Shown in pieces: positions 1 to 5,752 of a stretch of DNA of 6,161 nucleotides (positions are counted from its first letter, which is position 1; each line of letters starts with the position of its first letter). The DNA comes from an uncultured Verrucomicrobiota bacterium (GTDB taxonomy: Bacteria; Verrucomicrobiota; Verrucomicrobiia; Limisphaerales; UBA9464): assembly GCA_903864375.1 (NCBI GenBank), contig CAIPFS010000650.1, positions 1 through 6,161 of the forward strand, read 5' to 3'. The notes beneath the pieces were generated by a model that made no database searches, was not told where the DNA came from, and saw only the letters and a list, made by a program, of their open reading frames with translations. The position numbers and the translations under genes were made by a program.

Positions 1-885
1 ACGCCCAAAGGTTTCAAGCTGATACTCGCGTATCTCGCGGGCAAATTCCGGGCGGATCCGCTGCATCATGTCGATTTTGACCTGGGTGCGGGCTGAATAG
101 AGGACCCAGAGCCGGAACCGCCGCAACAGGCGGGGGATCAACGGTTCACGGATCCAACCCTGGATTTTCCTGGATAGTTCCCATTCATCGCGGACGAAGG
201 CTTGAAGATTGTAGATATGCCGGGAGGAGGCACTGAACGGATGCAGTCGGTACTGGCAGAGATACTCCCGGACCTCAAAAACGGAACCTGTTGCCACCGC
301 CCACTCTGCGAGAAACAGCCCATCACCCACCTGGGGCATGTTGGGAAACTCGCAGACTGGTGGTTGGAAATCGGTCTTGAAGATGACTCCCGGCAGGATC
401 ACGGTCCGGCACTCGGATTGAGGAATCAAAAAGCTTTTGAGGGGGAGGGGTCTTGAAGGGCCCTCCGGCTCGGCCTGCACGCGTCCGAGGGGGGTTCCGT
501 CCTTGGAAATGTTTTCGTGGAAGCAATAAGCCAATCCGCGCGTCGTGGAGGCTTCAAATACCGGGAGCATCCGCTCGTAGAATGCCGGCTTGACGATGTC
601 ATCCGACATCAGCAGATGCAGAAACCGCGTTTCCCGGCTCAACTGCAGGCACCGATTCAGATTTCCCAGCACCCCCAGATTATGCTCGTTGCGGCGAAAT
701 TCACATTGAAGGGGCCGGAAGGACTCAACGATTTCAGCGGTTCTGTCGGTCGACCCATTGTCCAAAACAACCACCCGGTCGGGTTTTCGGGTTTGAGCCG
801 CAAGGCAGGCCAGTGTCGCGGGGAGGAATCGTTCGCCATTGAAAACCGGGATGACGGTGGTCAATTCCGATCGGGTGTGATTCAT
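1..885 (-). CDS. Family 2 glycosyltransferase, C-terminus cut by window edge
   Basis: Probably transfers a sugar from a nucleotide-activated donor during assembly of a surface polysaccharide, on the cytoplasmic face of the membrane. The open frame runs from ATG at 885 to the window edge (295 codons, no stop), so only the extreme C-terminus should be missing, as GT2 enzymes of this type are usually about 300-330 residues. The GT-A fold shows clearly: N-terminal strand TTVIPVFNGERFL (residues 9-21), nucleotide-binding DNGSTD (42-47), NEHNLGVLGNLN (66-77) and the DXD-like MSDD (93-96). A VGDGLFLAEWA segment (186-196) matches the usual acceptor-side region. The C-terminal part is rich in Arg and aromatic residues, with no membrane span seen. 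The start is well fixed: a perfect AAGGAGGT lies 6 nt upstream, and the ATG overlaps the TGA of the epimerase gene. Family assignment is firm; donor and acceptor are unknown. Confidence 0.93.
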   Translation of the reverse strand, partial: MNHTRSELTTVIPVFNGERFLPATLACLAAQTRKPDRVVVLDNGSTDRTAEIVESFRPLQCEFRRNEHNLGVLGNLNRCLQLSRETRFLHLLMSDDIVKPAFYERMLPVFEASTTRGLAYCFHENISKDGTPLGRVQAEPEGPSRPLPLKSFLIPQSECRTVILPGVIFKTDFQPPVCEFPNMPQVGDGLFLAEWAVATGSVFEVREYLCQYRLHPFSASSRHIYNLQAFVRDEWELSRKIQGWIREPLIPRLLRRFRLWVLYSARTQVKIDMMQRIRPEFAREIREYQLETFGR

Positions 886-1454
886 GGAGAGACCTCCTTC
901 GCCCGGGGGATGGAGTTTGACAGGTCGGAAAGGAGGGGGAACTGCCGGTCCCTGTCGGAAAGGATCGGACCTTCGATGGGCCAGGCTATCCGAATCTCCG
1001 GGTCATCCCAGCGGAGGCCCCTCGCCAGTCCGGGATGGTAAAACTCCGACATGAGGTAGGACACTTCACTGCCATCCTCGAGGGATTGAAAGCCATGGGC
1101 AAAACCGGCGGGGATGTACAGTTGCCGGTTCTGGTAGGCATTCAATTCGAAGGCGGCCCACTGACCCCGGGTTTGGGATTCGGGGCGCACGTCCACCACA
1201 ACATCATAGATGGCGCCCTTCGAGCAACGCACCAGCTTGACTTCGGGCTTCGGTTCGCACTGCCAGTGGAGGCCGCGGATCGTTCCTCGTTTGCGGGTGT
1301 GTGTCAGATTTGCCTGGGGCCAGCGGGTGTTCAGTCCGTGTTTTTGGAACTCCAATTCACAGTATGTCCGGACAAAGAGACCCCGATCGTCCTCGCGTGG
1401 ATCGAGGGTGATCTCAAGGACGCCTTCGAGGGAGGTGGGGGCGAAGATCATCAT
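882..1454 (-). CDS. rfbC: RfbC/RmlC-family 4-keto-6-deoxysugar 3,5- or 5-epimerase
   Basis: A cupin-fold epimerase that inverts C5 (and C3 in true RmlC) of a nucleotide-linked 4-keto-6-deoxyhexose. The length (190 aa) is normal for the family. Visible signatures are DDRGLFVRTY (22-31), GTIRGLHWQ (57-65) with the probable catalytic His63, KLVRCSKGAIYDVVVDVR (73-90), IPAGFAHGF (114-122), Tyr133 and Tyr139 in the VSYLMSEFY stretch, DDPEIRIAWP (150-159) and SDRD (166-169). His63, Tyr133 and Asp169 fall where RmlC enzymes carry their His, Tyr and Asp active-site residues. None of rmlA, rmlB or rmlD is in the window. The neighbours are a CDP-sugar gene and C-methyltransferases, so a 5-epimerase acting on a methylated CDP-sugar is at least as likely as a dTDP-rhamnose enzyme. 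There are two adjacent ATGs (1454 and 1451); either could be used. The gene starts 3 nt after the preceding stop and overlaps the next ATG by 4 nt. Confidence 0.9.
   Translation of the reverse strand: MMIFAPTSLEGVLEITLDPREDDRGLFVRTYCELEFQKHGLNTRWPQANLTHTRKRGTIRGLHWQCEPKPEVKLVRCSKGAIYDVVVDVRPESQTRGQWAAFELNAYQNRQLYIPAGFAHGFQSLEDGSEVSYLMSEFYHPGLARGLRWDDPEIRIAWPIEGPILSDRDRQFPLLSDLSNSIPRAKEVSP
892..899 (-). promoter_or_regulatory. Strong Shine-Dalgarno for the glycosyltransferase
   Basis: The minus strand reads AAGGAGGT, 6 nt before the ATG at 885. It lies inside the last codons of the epimerase gene (Lys-Glu-Val near its C-terminus). It is the only full-length anti-16S match at a gene start in the window, and it fixes the glycosyltransferase start. 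With the ATGA overlap just downstream, it suggests both reinitiation and independent ribosome loading at this junction. Confidence 0.85.
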
Positions 1455-1457
1455 GCT

Positions 1458-2684
1458 CTAGATAATCTCCACCCGTGGCACGGGCAGGATGAACTGTCCC
1501 CCCGCCTGCCGATAAGCCGCCTGCTGCTCCAGAATTTCGGCCGCGAAATTCCAGGTCAGAAGCAAGGCATAGTCCGGCTGTCGTCTGGACAATTCGTCCG
1601 CGGGAACGATCGGGAGGTGCGTTCCCGGTGTCAGCCGACCGTGTTTTGCCGTGCTGCGGTCCGCCACAAAGTCGATGATGTCGGGACCCAGGCCAAAATA
1701 GTTCAACAGGGTGCTTCCCTTGGCGGAGGCGCCGTAAGCGGCCAGGGACTTCCCCCTGGTCTTGAGATCGGAGACCAGTTGGGTCAATTCCAGGCGGATG
1801 TGATGCACGCGTCGGGCAAAACCGTCGTAGAACCGCGGAGTGTCAACACCCTTCGACAGTTCCTCCGCCCGCAGCCGTTCAACGCGATCGGAGGCGGGAT
1901 GGGCACCCCGATGTGCCACCGTTAATCTCAGAGAACCCCCATGAATTGGAATGCGCTCAACATCCACCACCTTCAGGCCATGCCGTTCGAAAAGCGGGAG
2001 AAGGGCCACAAGCGTGAAGTAGAAGATGTGCTCGTGATAGATCGTATCAAATTCAAGGTGCTCGATCAGGTCACAAGCATAAGGGAACTCAAGGATCACC
2101 CGTCCCGAGGGTGCGAGCAATGTCGTCAGGCCGGCAACGAATCCATTGATATCGGGCACGTGGGCGAACACGTTGTTGCCCAGAATCAGATCGGCCTTTC
2201 CATGGGATTCAACCAATTCGGTGGCGAGATCAGCGCCGAAAAAACGGTTGATGGTTGGAATTCCCTTTTTGACCGCCACTGCTGCGATATTGGCTGCAGG
2301 CTCGATGCCGAGACAGGGCACGCCCGCCTCAACAAAGTTCTTGAGCAGGTATCCGTCGTTGCTGGCAATTTCCACGACCCGGCTCTTCCCACCGAGCTGG
2401 AACTCGTGACAGTACCTCCGGGCCGCATCAGCGGCATGCGCGAGCAGGGCATCCGAAAACGATGAGAAGTAAAGGTATTCGCTGAAGAGGGTCACCGGTG
2501 GAATCGTTTCCGTTATCTGCAGCAGGAAGCAGTGGGTGCAGACGGCGACACAAAGGGGAAACCGGGGCTCCGGTTTCCCGACATCCCCGGGTTGCAGCAG
2601 GTTGTTGGCCAGTGGCTGGATGCCAAGATCAAGAACCTCCCTCTGAATCGTCGCGCCGCACGAGCGGCAGGGGAATGAATTCAT
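1458..2684 (-). CDS. SAM-dependent deoxysugar C-methyltransferase (TylC3/TcaB9 type)
   Basis: Predicted to transfer methyl from SAM to carbon (C3 in characterised relatives) of a 4-keto-6-deoxy nucleotide sugar, giving a branched sugar. All three family parts are present in 408 aa, the usual size. The N-terminal zinc domain has CRSC (6-9) and CTHC (49-52) with the LGIQPLANNLL segment (20-30). The Rossmann methyltransferase core has EIASNDGYLL (105-114) and NNVFAHVPD (170-178). The active-site segment DTIYHEHIFYFT (213-224) supplies Tyr216, Glu218 and His219, equivalent to the TcaB9 residues, and is followed by the IHGGSLR signature (247-253). A second Rossmann-like C-terminal domain holds AAYGASAKGSTLLNYF (315-330). 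The start fits because CRSCG begins at residue 6 as in relatives, although no Shine-Dalgarno is visible. A 150-nt gap separates it from the upstream gene, and it ends 3 nt before the epimerase. Family and C-methylation are fairly certain; the substrate is inferred. Confidence 0.92.
   Translation of the reverse strand: MNSFPCRSCGATIQREVLDLGIQPLANNLLQPGDVGKPEPRFPLCVAVCTHCFLLQITETIPPVTLFSEYLYFSSFSDALLAHAADAARRYCHEFQLGGKSRVVEIASNDGYLLKNFVEAGVPCLGIEPAANIAAVAVKKGIPTINRFFGADLATELVESHGKADLILGNNVFAHVPDINGFVAGLTTLLAPSGRVILEFPYACDLIEHLEFDTIYHEHIFYFTLVALLPLFERHGLKVVDVERIPIHGGSLRLTVAHRGAHPASDRVERLRAEELSKGVDTPRFYDGFARRVHHIRLELTQLVSDLKTRGKSLAAYGASAKGSTLLNYFGLGPDIIDFVADRSTAKHGRLTPGTHLPIVPADELSRRQPDYALLLTWNFAAEILEQQAAYRQAGGQFILPVPRVEII
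1467..1472 (-). promoter_or_regulatory. Probable Shine-Dalgarno for the epimerase gene
   Basis: GTGGAG on the minus strand, within the last codons of the upstream methyltransferase. It is 12 nt before the first ATG (1454) and 15 nt before the second (1451). The spacing is somewhat long, so the first ATG is the better choice; reinitiation after the stop at 1458-1460 may contribute. Confidence 0.5.
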
Positions 2685-2755
2685 CTTGGGGAAGGATGCC
2701 GCAGCGGCGGGAATCGGGCAAGCTCACTTGGCCTGCGGGTATTGGATCGATCCAT
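2681..2755 (-). other. Candidate 24-codon leader ORF in the 150-nt gap, coupled to the C-methyltransferase
   Basis: In the gap between the CmcI-like gene and the second C-methyltransferase, the minus strand holds ATG (2755-2753) followed by 24 sense codons, starting MDRSNTRRPSEL and rich in Arg and Pro. Its TGA (2683-2681) overlaps the methyltransferase ATG as ATGA, the same overlap seen at two certain junctions of this operon. The only purine-rich stretch upstream (AGGG) is too close to the ATG to be a good Shine-Dalgarno. There is no family match and the ORF may be chance; its possible value is delivering ribosomes to a gene that has no visible site of its own. Confidence 0.22.
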
Positions 2756-2834
2756 GCCCTGGAATCCGCCGATTCGCTTCGATGAATCCCGCAAATGGAT
2801 ACGCTTTGGGGAGCGGCGACCGGACAGGGATGGC
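2685..2834 (-). other. 150-nt intergenic gap
   Basis: Non-coding spacer in an otherwise nearly gapless operon, lying after the TAA of the CmcI-like gene. It contains the candidate leader ORF and a 12-bp perfect palindrome (2743-2754, TGGATCGATCCA). I see no hairpin followed by a T-run on the minus strand, so no intrinsic terminator, and no convincing -35/-10 pair. An internal promoter or RNA-processing site cannot be excluded by eye. Confidence 0.6.
2743..2754. repeat. 12-bp perfect palindrome
   Basis: TGGATCGATCCA is self-complementary over all 12 bases and lies inside the 150-nt gap; on the minus strand it overlaps the last two bases of the candidate leader ATG. A palindrome this long is expected about once or twice by chance in 6 kb, so its position is the only reason to note it. 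It could be a dimeric repressor site or chance. Confidence 0.3.
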
Positions 2835-3602
2835 TTAGGCGAGTCGACGCAGCCAGGCCTGGGGCCAATGGGTCAGATTGCGGCTCAAGCCGCTTTCATT
2901 AAAGGGCCAGGCGGGTTGTTCGAGGACAAATTCCGGGTGTTCCAGGGCAAATTCCGAGGCCGCACGGGCAGGGTTGTTCCAGACCCAATCGGATTGACCA
3001 CGTGGGACGTCATGGAGGTCCTTCATGATTCCGTCTGTGGCCACAATGTACGAACCTGGCGTGACCAGGGAATGGTAGGCGGCCAATTCCTCCTGGACAT
3101 GGCTCCGGGTGTGGTTGGAATCGAGGAGAATCAGGACCGAGTCGCCCTCCTGGATCAGTTCCCGGACGCGGGCCACAATTTGAGGGTCGGTGGAACTTCC
3201 TTCGATCAATGTGATGTAGGAGCCAAGGGGATGGTCTTCAATCGCCTTCCGATTGGCGGGGCGGATTTCAATGTCGATGCCGATGACCCGGCCTCGACCG
3301 ATGGCCTTGCAAAGGGACGCGTAGTACACAAGGGAACCACCATGGGCGACCCCGGTTTCCACGATGACGTCTGGCTGAACGCGATGGATGACCTCCTGCG
3401 TGCGGATCATGTCCTCTGGCAGTTGGATGATCGGACGGCCAAACCAGGAGAAGGTGTACGAATATTTCTGGTTCCACCCCACCTGAATCCATTGATCAGA
3501 AATGAGATCGAACGCCCGATCCGAGTAAAGGGGTAGAACCGTGGGACCGTCCGACCCTTGGTACTCCAGGGTCTTTTTTTCGGTATCAATGATGATCTTC
3601 AT
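2835..3602 (-). CDS. CmcI / rhamnosyl O-methyltransferase family SAM enzyme
   Basis: Likely O-methylates a sugar hydroxyl on a nucleotide sugar or glycan. The family (often labelled cephalosporin hydroxylase after CmcI) includes Mg2+-dependent SAM methyltransferases acting on rhamnosyl groups. The 255 residues match the usual size. Visible parts are an N-terminal cap with SDQWIQVGWNQKYSYTFSWFG (from residue 35), EDMIRTQEVIHRVQPDVIVETG, the SAM loop ETGVAHGGSL (82-91), GIDIEIRP (108-115) for the ribose contact, and LILLDSNHTRSHVQEEL (157-173). That last stretch and VATDGIM (187-193) carry acidic residues (Asp161, Asp190) placed like the metal ligands of the family. The start ATG follows the upstream TGA by 1 nt and lacks a Shine-Dalgarno, so translation is probably coupled. 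The stop is TAA, followed by the only long gap in this half of the operon. Family is secure; the methylated position is unknown. Confidence 0.88.
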   Translation of the reverse strand: MKIIIDTEKKTLEYQGSDGPTVLPLYSDRAFDLISDQWIQVGWNQKYSYTFSWFGRPIIQLPEDMIRTQEVIHRVQPDVIVETGVAHGGSLVYYASLCKAIGRGRVIGIDIEIRPANRKAIEDHPLGSYITLIEGSSTDPQIVARVRELIQEGDSVLILLDSNHTRSHVQEELAAYHSLVTPGSYIVATDGIMKDLHDVPRGQSDWVWNNPARAASEFALEHPEFVLEQPAWPFNESGLSRNLTHWPQAWLRRLA

Positions 3603-3603
3603 G

Positions 3604-4761
3604 TCAGAGGGTCAGGGTGGTTCCGGTGAAACCGATGCGTTGAAGTGTGGCTGCCATCTCCGGGGCATAATTGGGATTGGCGATCATCACCAATTGAAGC
3701 TGGAGGATTCGTGAATCGTCCGGAGCAACGATGGGAATCGACGTCCCGCTGATGACCCCGCCCTGCTTGGCCGGATTGGAGTCAATGACCAACGCCGGTG
3801 CCATGTCGGGAAATCGGTTTGCCAGTGACACACCCTTGGCCCCGGCCCCCCAGATTCCCCAGGGTAATCCACGGGCTGAATCGGAAATGCGGCGGGATAG
3901 GGACTCCACCCGTTGCGCGATCAATCGGGCAAATTGCAACAAATCAGCCGTCTCCAATATTCCAGGTGGGTGTTCTGAAGCGGGCCCGGGAGCAATTCGC
4001 AGCTCCAGAAGTTGATACTGTTCACCAAAAACCCGGCGATGCCGGACGACTTCAAACCCAGCCTGGCGGCACAGGTAGGCAAGGGTCGGTTCAGAGAAAT
4101 AGTTGCAATGTTCGTAGAAGAGGTCCCAAAAGCTCAACTGGTCGAAAATCCATTCCACACGGGGTGTCTCGAGGGCGATGACCGGATTCCCCGCCGCCAC
4201 GGCAATCTCGTGGAGCGATTTCAAGAAGGAACCGATTTCCGGGACATGTTCGATGACGTGACGGCAGAGCACTGCTTGATAGGGTCGGCGGATCTCCGCG
4301 GCGGTGACGTACTGGGAATAAAATTGAAGGTGGGGCGGTTCTGCCTGAGGTCCGGGAAGATACGATGTGTCATATCCATCGCCGCCCGCACCGGCGAGCC
4401 GGCAGATGAGCTTCAAAAAATCACCCTTGCCACAGCCAACCTCCAGAAGAGTTCCCCCCTCCAGGCGATGGTATTCGACCAGCGAGGAGGCAACCGAGAT
4501 CAGGTGCTCTTCAAAGGCGGTTGAATGGCATTGCCGATTTTCGTAATTTTCGTCGTAGGGGATGATGTCCGGTTCAAACGTCGCGTTGAATATCAGCCCG
4601 CACTGTTCGCATTGACGGAGGTGGATGTCCCGCCGCTCCACCTGCTGAGCCGCCACCGGCGTGGGAAAACGGTAGTTGAGGACCACCGGTTGACTGGGCA
4701 GGATAAGGGATCCGGTCAACTGCGTGGAACCACAACCTGGACAGTCATGTCGCTCCGTCAT
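3604..4761 (-). CDS. Diverged C-methyltransferase-type SAM enzyme with zinc-binding N-terminus
   Basis: It shares the three-part plan of the deoxysugar C-methyltransferases, so it probably modifies a nucleotide sugar. The N-terminal zinc site is CPGC (7-10) and CEQC (51-54). The SAM-binding motif is LLEVGCGKGDFL (105-116), followed by RHVIEHVPE (167-175). The active-site segment is DLFYEHCNYFS (213-223), and the C-terminal Rossmann-like domain holds GIWGAGAKGVSLANRF (302-317) and IDSNPAKQG (326-334). The length of 385 aa is slightly short for the family. Aligned by eye with the 408-aa paralogue two genes downstream, Glu217 and His218 are kept, but the position of the conserved Tyr is Phe215, with Tyr216 next to it. 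The IHGGSLR signature is not evident (GEQYQLLELRI instead). It could therefore act at another position or substrate. The start is supported by GAAGGG 6 nt upstream and an ATGA overlap with the SDR gene. Confidence 0.86.
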   Translation of the reverse strand: MTERHDCPGCGSTQLTGSLILPSQPVVLNYRFPTPVAAQQVERRDIHLRQCEQCGLIFNATFEPDIIPYDENYENRQCHSTAFEEHLISVASSLVEYHRLEGGTLLEVGCGKGDFLKLICRLAGAGGDGYDTSYLPGPQAEPPHLQFYSQYVTAAEIRRPYQAVLCRHVIEHVPEIGSFLKSLHEIAVAAGNPVIALETPRVEWIFDQLSFWDLFYEHCNYFSEPTLAYLCRQAGFEVVRHRRVFGEQYQLLELRIAPGPASEHPPGILETADLLQFARLIAQRVESLSRRISDSARGLPWGIWGAGAKGVSLANRFPDMAPALVIDSNPAKQGGVISGTSIPIVAPDDSRILQLQLVMIANPNYAPEMAATLQRIGFTGTTLTL

Positions 4762-5636
4762 TTCAGGCCCTTCTGTATCATGCCTTGAACCCCGGATTCA
4801 AGGCTCACCTCCGGGCGCCAGCCCAGCGAAAGCAGCCGGGAATTGTCGGAGACGATAATATCGAGCGGGTTCCGCTCTCCGGGCGCCTCCTCGATGAGTT
4901 CGGGATGCCCGAGGACCCCGGCGATAAGGTGCGCCAGGTCGGCGATGCGGATTCCAACGCCATTCCCGATGTTGATGGCACCATCCATATCCGATCGGAT
5001 CAGATGCAGGAGGGCACTGGCCACATCTGCCACGTGAATATAGTCTTTGACGCTGTCGGGGGTCTTCAGGCGCACGGGTTCACCCGCGCGAAGCCGGTCA
5101 ATCAGTGAGCTGGTGAGCCGTGCCGGGTGTTCCCCAGGTCCGTAGGGATAAAAAATCCGGGCCCAGGCCAGCGAGCAACGCCGATCCGCCAGAAGGGGCC
5201 GCAATTGGAGGTGAAGCTGGTGCTTGGCCCGGGAATAGGGGCTCAGCGGGGCAAGGGGGGTCGATTCCTCGTTGAAGGGGTGTCCCGTCATCGCGTATTC
5301 GATGCACGTGCCCAGGACGATCGCCCGGCGAAGGCCAAACCCCGACAATTTTCTAAAAAAATCCAGGCTCGTTTCCACCAGAATCCCATTTTCAGGGGAA
5401 TCCAGGTAAATTCCCGGCGTGGCGATCCAGGCCGCGTGGACACAGATCTCCGGATTCCACTTTTGGATTGCCGACCAGTCGGGGTTTGCGAGGGAACCTC
5501 GAATCCAGGTGACATCCGGGGATGGCTCGGCAGGCACGTCTCGACTCAGAACGGCGACGGTCAGGCCTGACGCGACAGCGGAGCGTACCAGAAACCCTCC
5601 CAAAAAGCCGGTTCCCCCGGTGACTAGCACGCGCAT
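4758..5636 (-). CDS. Extended-SDR NAD(P)-dependent nucleotide-sugar epimerase/4-ketoreductase
   Basis: Probably the step that reduces (or epimerises) the 4-keto group of the nucleotide sugar, using NAD(P)H in the cytoplasm. The 292 residues match small extended-SDR sugar reductases such as CDP-abequose/paratose synthases and dTDP-6-deoxytalose dehydrogenases. Visible signatures are the cofactor loop TGGTGFLG (6-13), a central VLGTCIEY strand with Thr110 at the SDR Ser/Thr position, the catalytic YSRAK (134-138, Tyr134 and Lys138), ARIFYPYGPGEHP (159-171), DYIHVADVASAL (198-209) and INIGNGVGIRIADL (221-234). It is shorter than the CDP-glucose 4,6-dehydratase RfbG (about 360 aa) and lacks the typical look of that enzyme, so it is not a replacement for it. 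The ATG is the only sensible start: GGTGFLG follows at once and no in-frame start codon lies in the gap. No clear Shine-Dalgarno is seen. Reductase versus epimerase is undecided. Confidence 0.88.
   Translation of the reverse strand: MRVLVTGGTGFLGGFLVRSAVASGLTVAVLSRDVPAEPSPDVTWIRGSLANPDWSAIQKWNPEICVHAAWIATPGIYLDSPENGILVETSLDFFRKLSGFGLRRAIVLGTCIEYAMTGHPFNEESTPLAPLSPYSRAKHQLHLQLRPLLADRRCSLAWARIFYPYGPGEHPARLTSSLIDRLRAGEPVRLKTPDSVKDYIHVADVASALLHLIRSDMDGAINIGNGVGIRIADLAHLIAGVLGHPELIEEAPGERNPLDIIVSDNSRLLSLGWRPEVSLESGVQGMIQKGLK
4768..4773 (-). promoter_or_regulatory. Shine-Dalgarno for the diverged C-methyltransferase
   Basis: GAAGGG on the minus strand, 6 nt before the ATG at 4761 and inside the last codons of the SDR gene. 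Together with the ATGA overlap it fixes this start and indicates coupled translation. Confidence 0.6.
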
Positions 5637-5701
5637 CGTGAAGCGGGTTTCAATTCCCGTTTTGAAGATTTGATGTTTTGGCGGAGTTGAATCGAGGCCA
5701 T
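5624..5701 (-). other. Weak candidate 25-codon ORF overlapping the SDR start
   Basis: A minus-strand ORF starting ATG (5701-5699), beginning MASIQLRQNIKS, with TAG at 5626-5624. It overlaps the first 13 nt of the SDR gene in another frame. A purine run (AAGGGG) abuts the ATG with no spacing, which is poor for a ribosome site. It is listed only because the SDR gene has no evident Shine-Dalgarno and coupling could supply ribosomes; chance is the default explanation. Confidence 0.1.
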
Positions 5702-5752
5702 CCCCTTTCAGAGCAACTCAGTGGAGATGGACTGCATTCCTCCGGGAACGGA
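5637..5752 (-). other. 116-nt intergenic gap between rfbF and the SDR gene
   Basis: Spacer following the TAG of rfbF. Two very short minus-strand ORFs lie in it (9 codons at 5737-5708, preceded by GGAGG one base from its ATG, and the 25-codon one listed separately). A weak inverted repeat CGGG-8-CCCG sits at 5644-5659, with a 4-bp stem and no T-run, so it is not a credible terminator. No promoter elements stand out. Read-through from rfbF into the SDR gene is therefore likely. Confidence 0.6.

Noticed and set aside
1..885. Glycosyltransferase as a pseudogene because no stop is present
   Set aside because: The frame is uninterrupted from a strong start to the window edge, with all GT2 motifs intact. 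The missing stop is explained by the window boundary.
1035..1925. Long plus-strand open frame (296 codons) spanning the epimerase and C-methyltransferase genes
   Set aside because: It is antisense to two genes with full, recognisable motifs, its translation shows no family pattern, and it crosses a gene junction. It is a by-product of GC-rich codon use.
2629..2868. Minus-strand 79-codon frame covering the 150-nt gap
   Set aside because: It begins inside the CmcI-like gene and ends inside the C-methyltransferase gene in a third frame, has no ribosome site and no recognisable sequence.
2742..3536. Plus-strand open frame (264 codons) opposite the CmcI-like gene
   Set aside because: Same reason: antisense shadow of a gene with a clear SAM motif; no motifs of its own.
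4758..5636. SDR gene as the missing CDP-glucose 4,6-dehydratase (RfbG)
   Set aside because: At 292 aa it is much shorter than RfbG (about 360 aa) and looks like the small reductase/epimerase branch of the extended SDRs, so the dehydratase is treated as lying outside the window.
5643..5660. ATTGAAAC-like stretch resembling the end of a CRISPR repeat, with a small inverted repeat
   Set aside because: Only one copy exists, with no spacers or cas genes. The stem is 4 bp and has no T-run, so it is neither an array nor a terminator.
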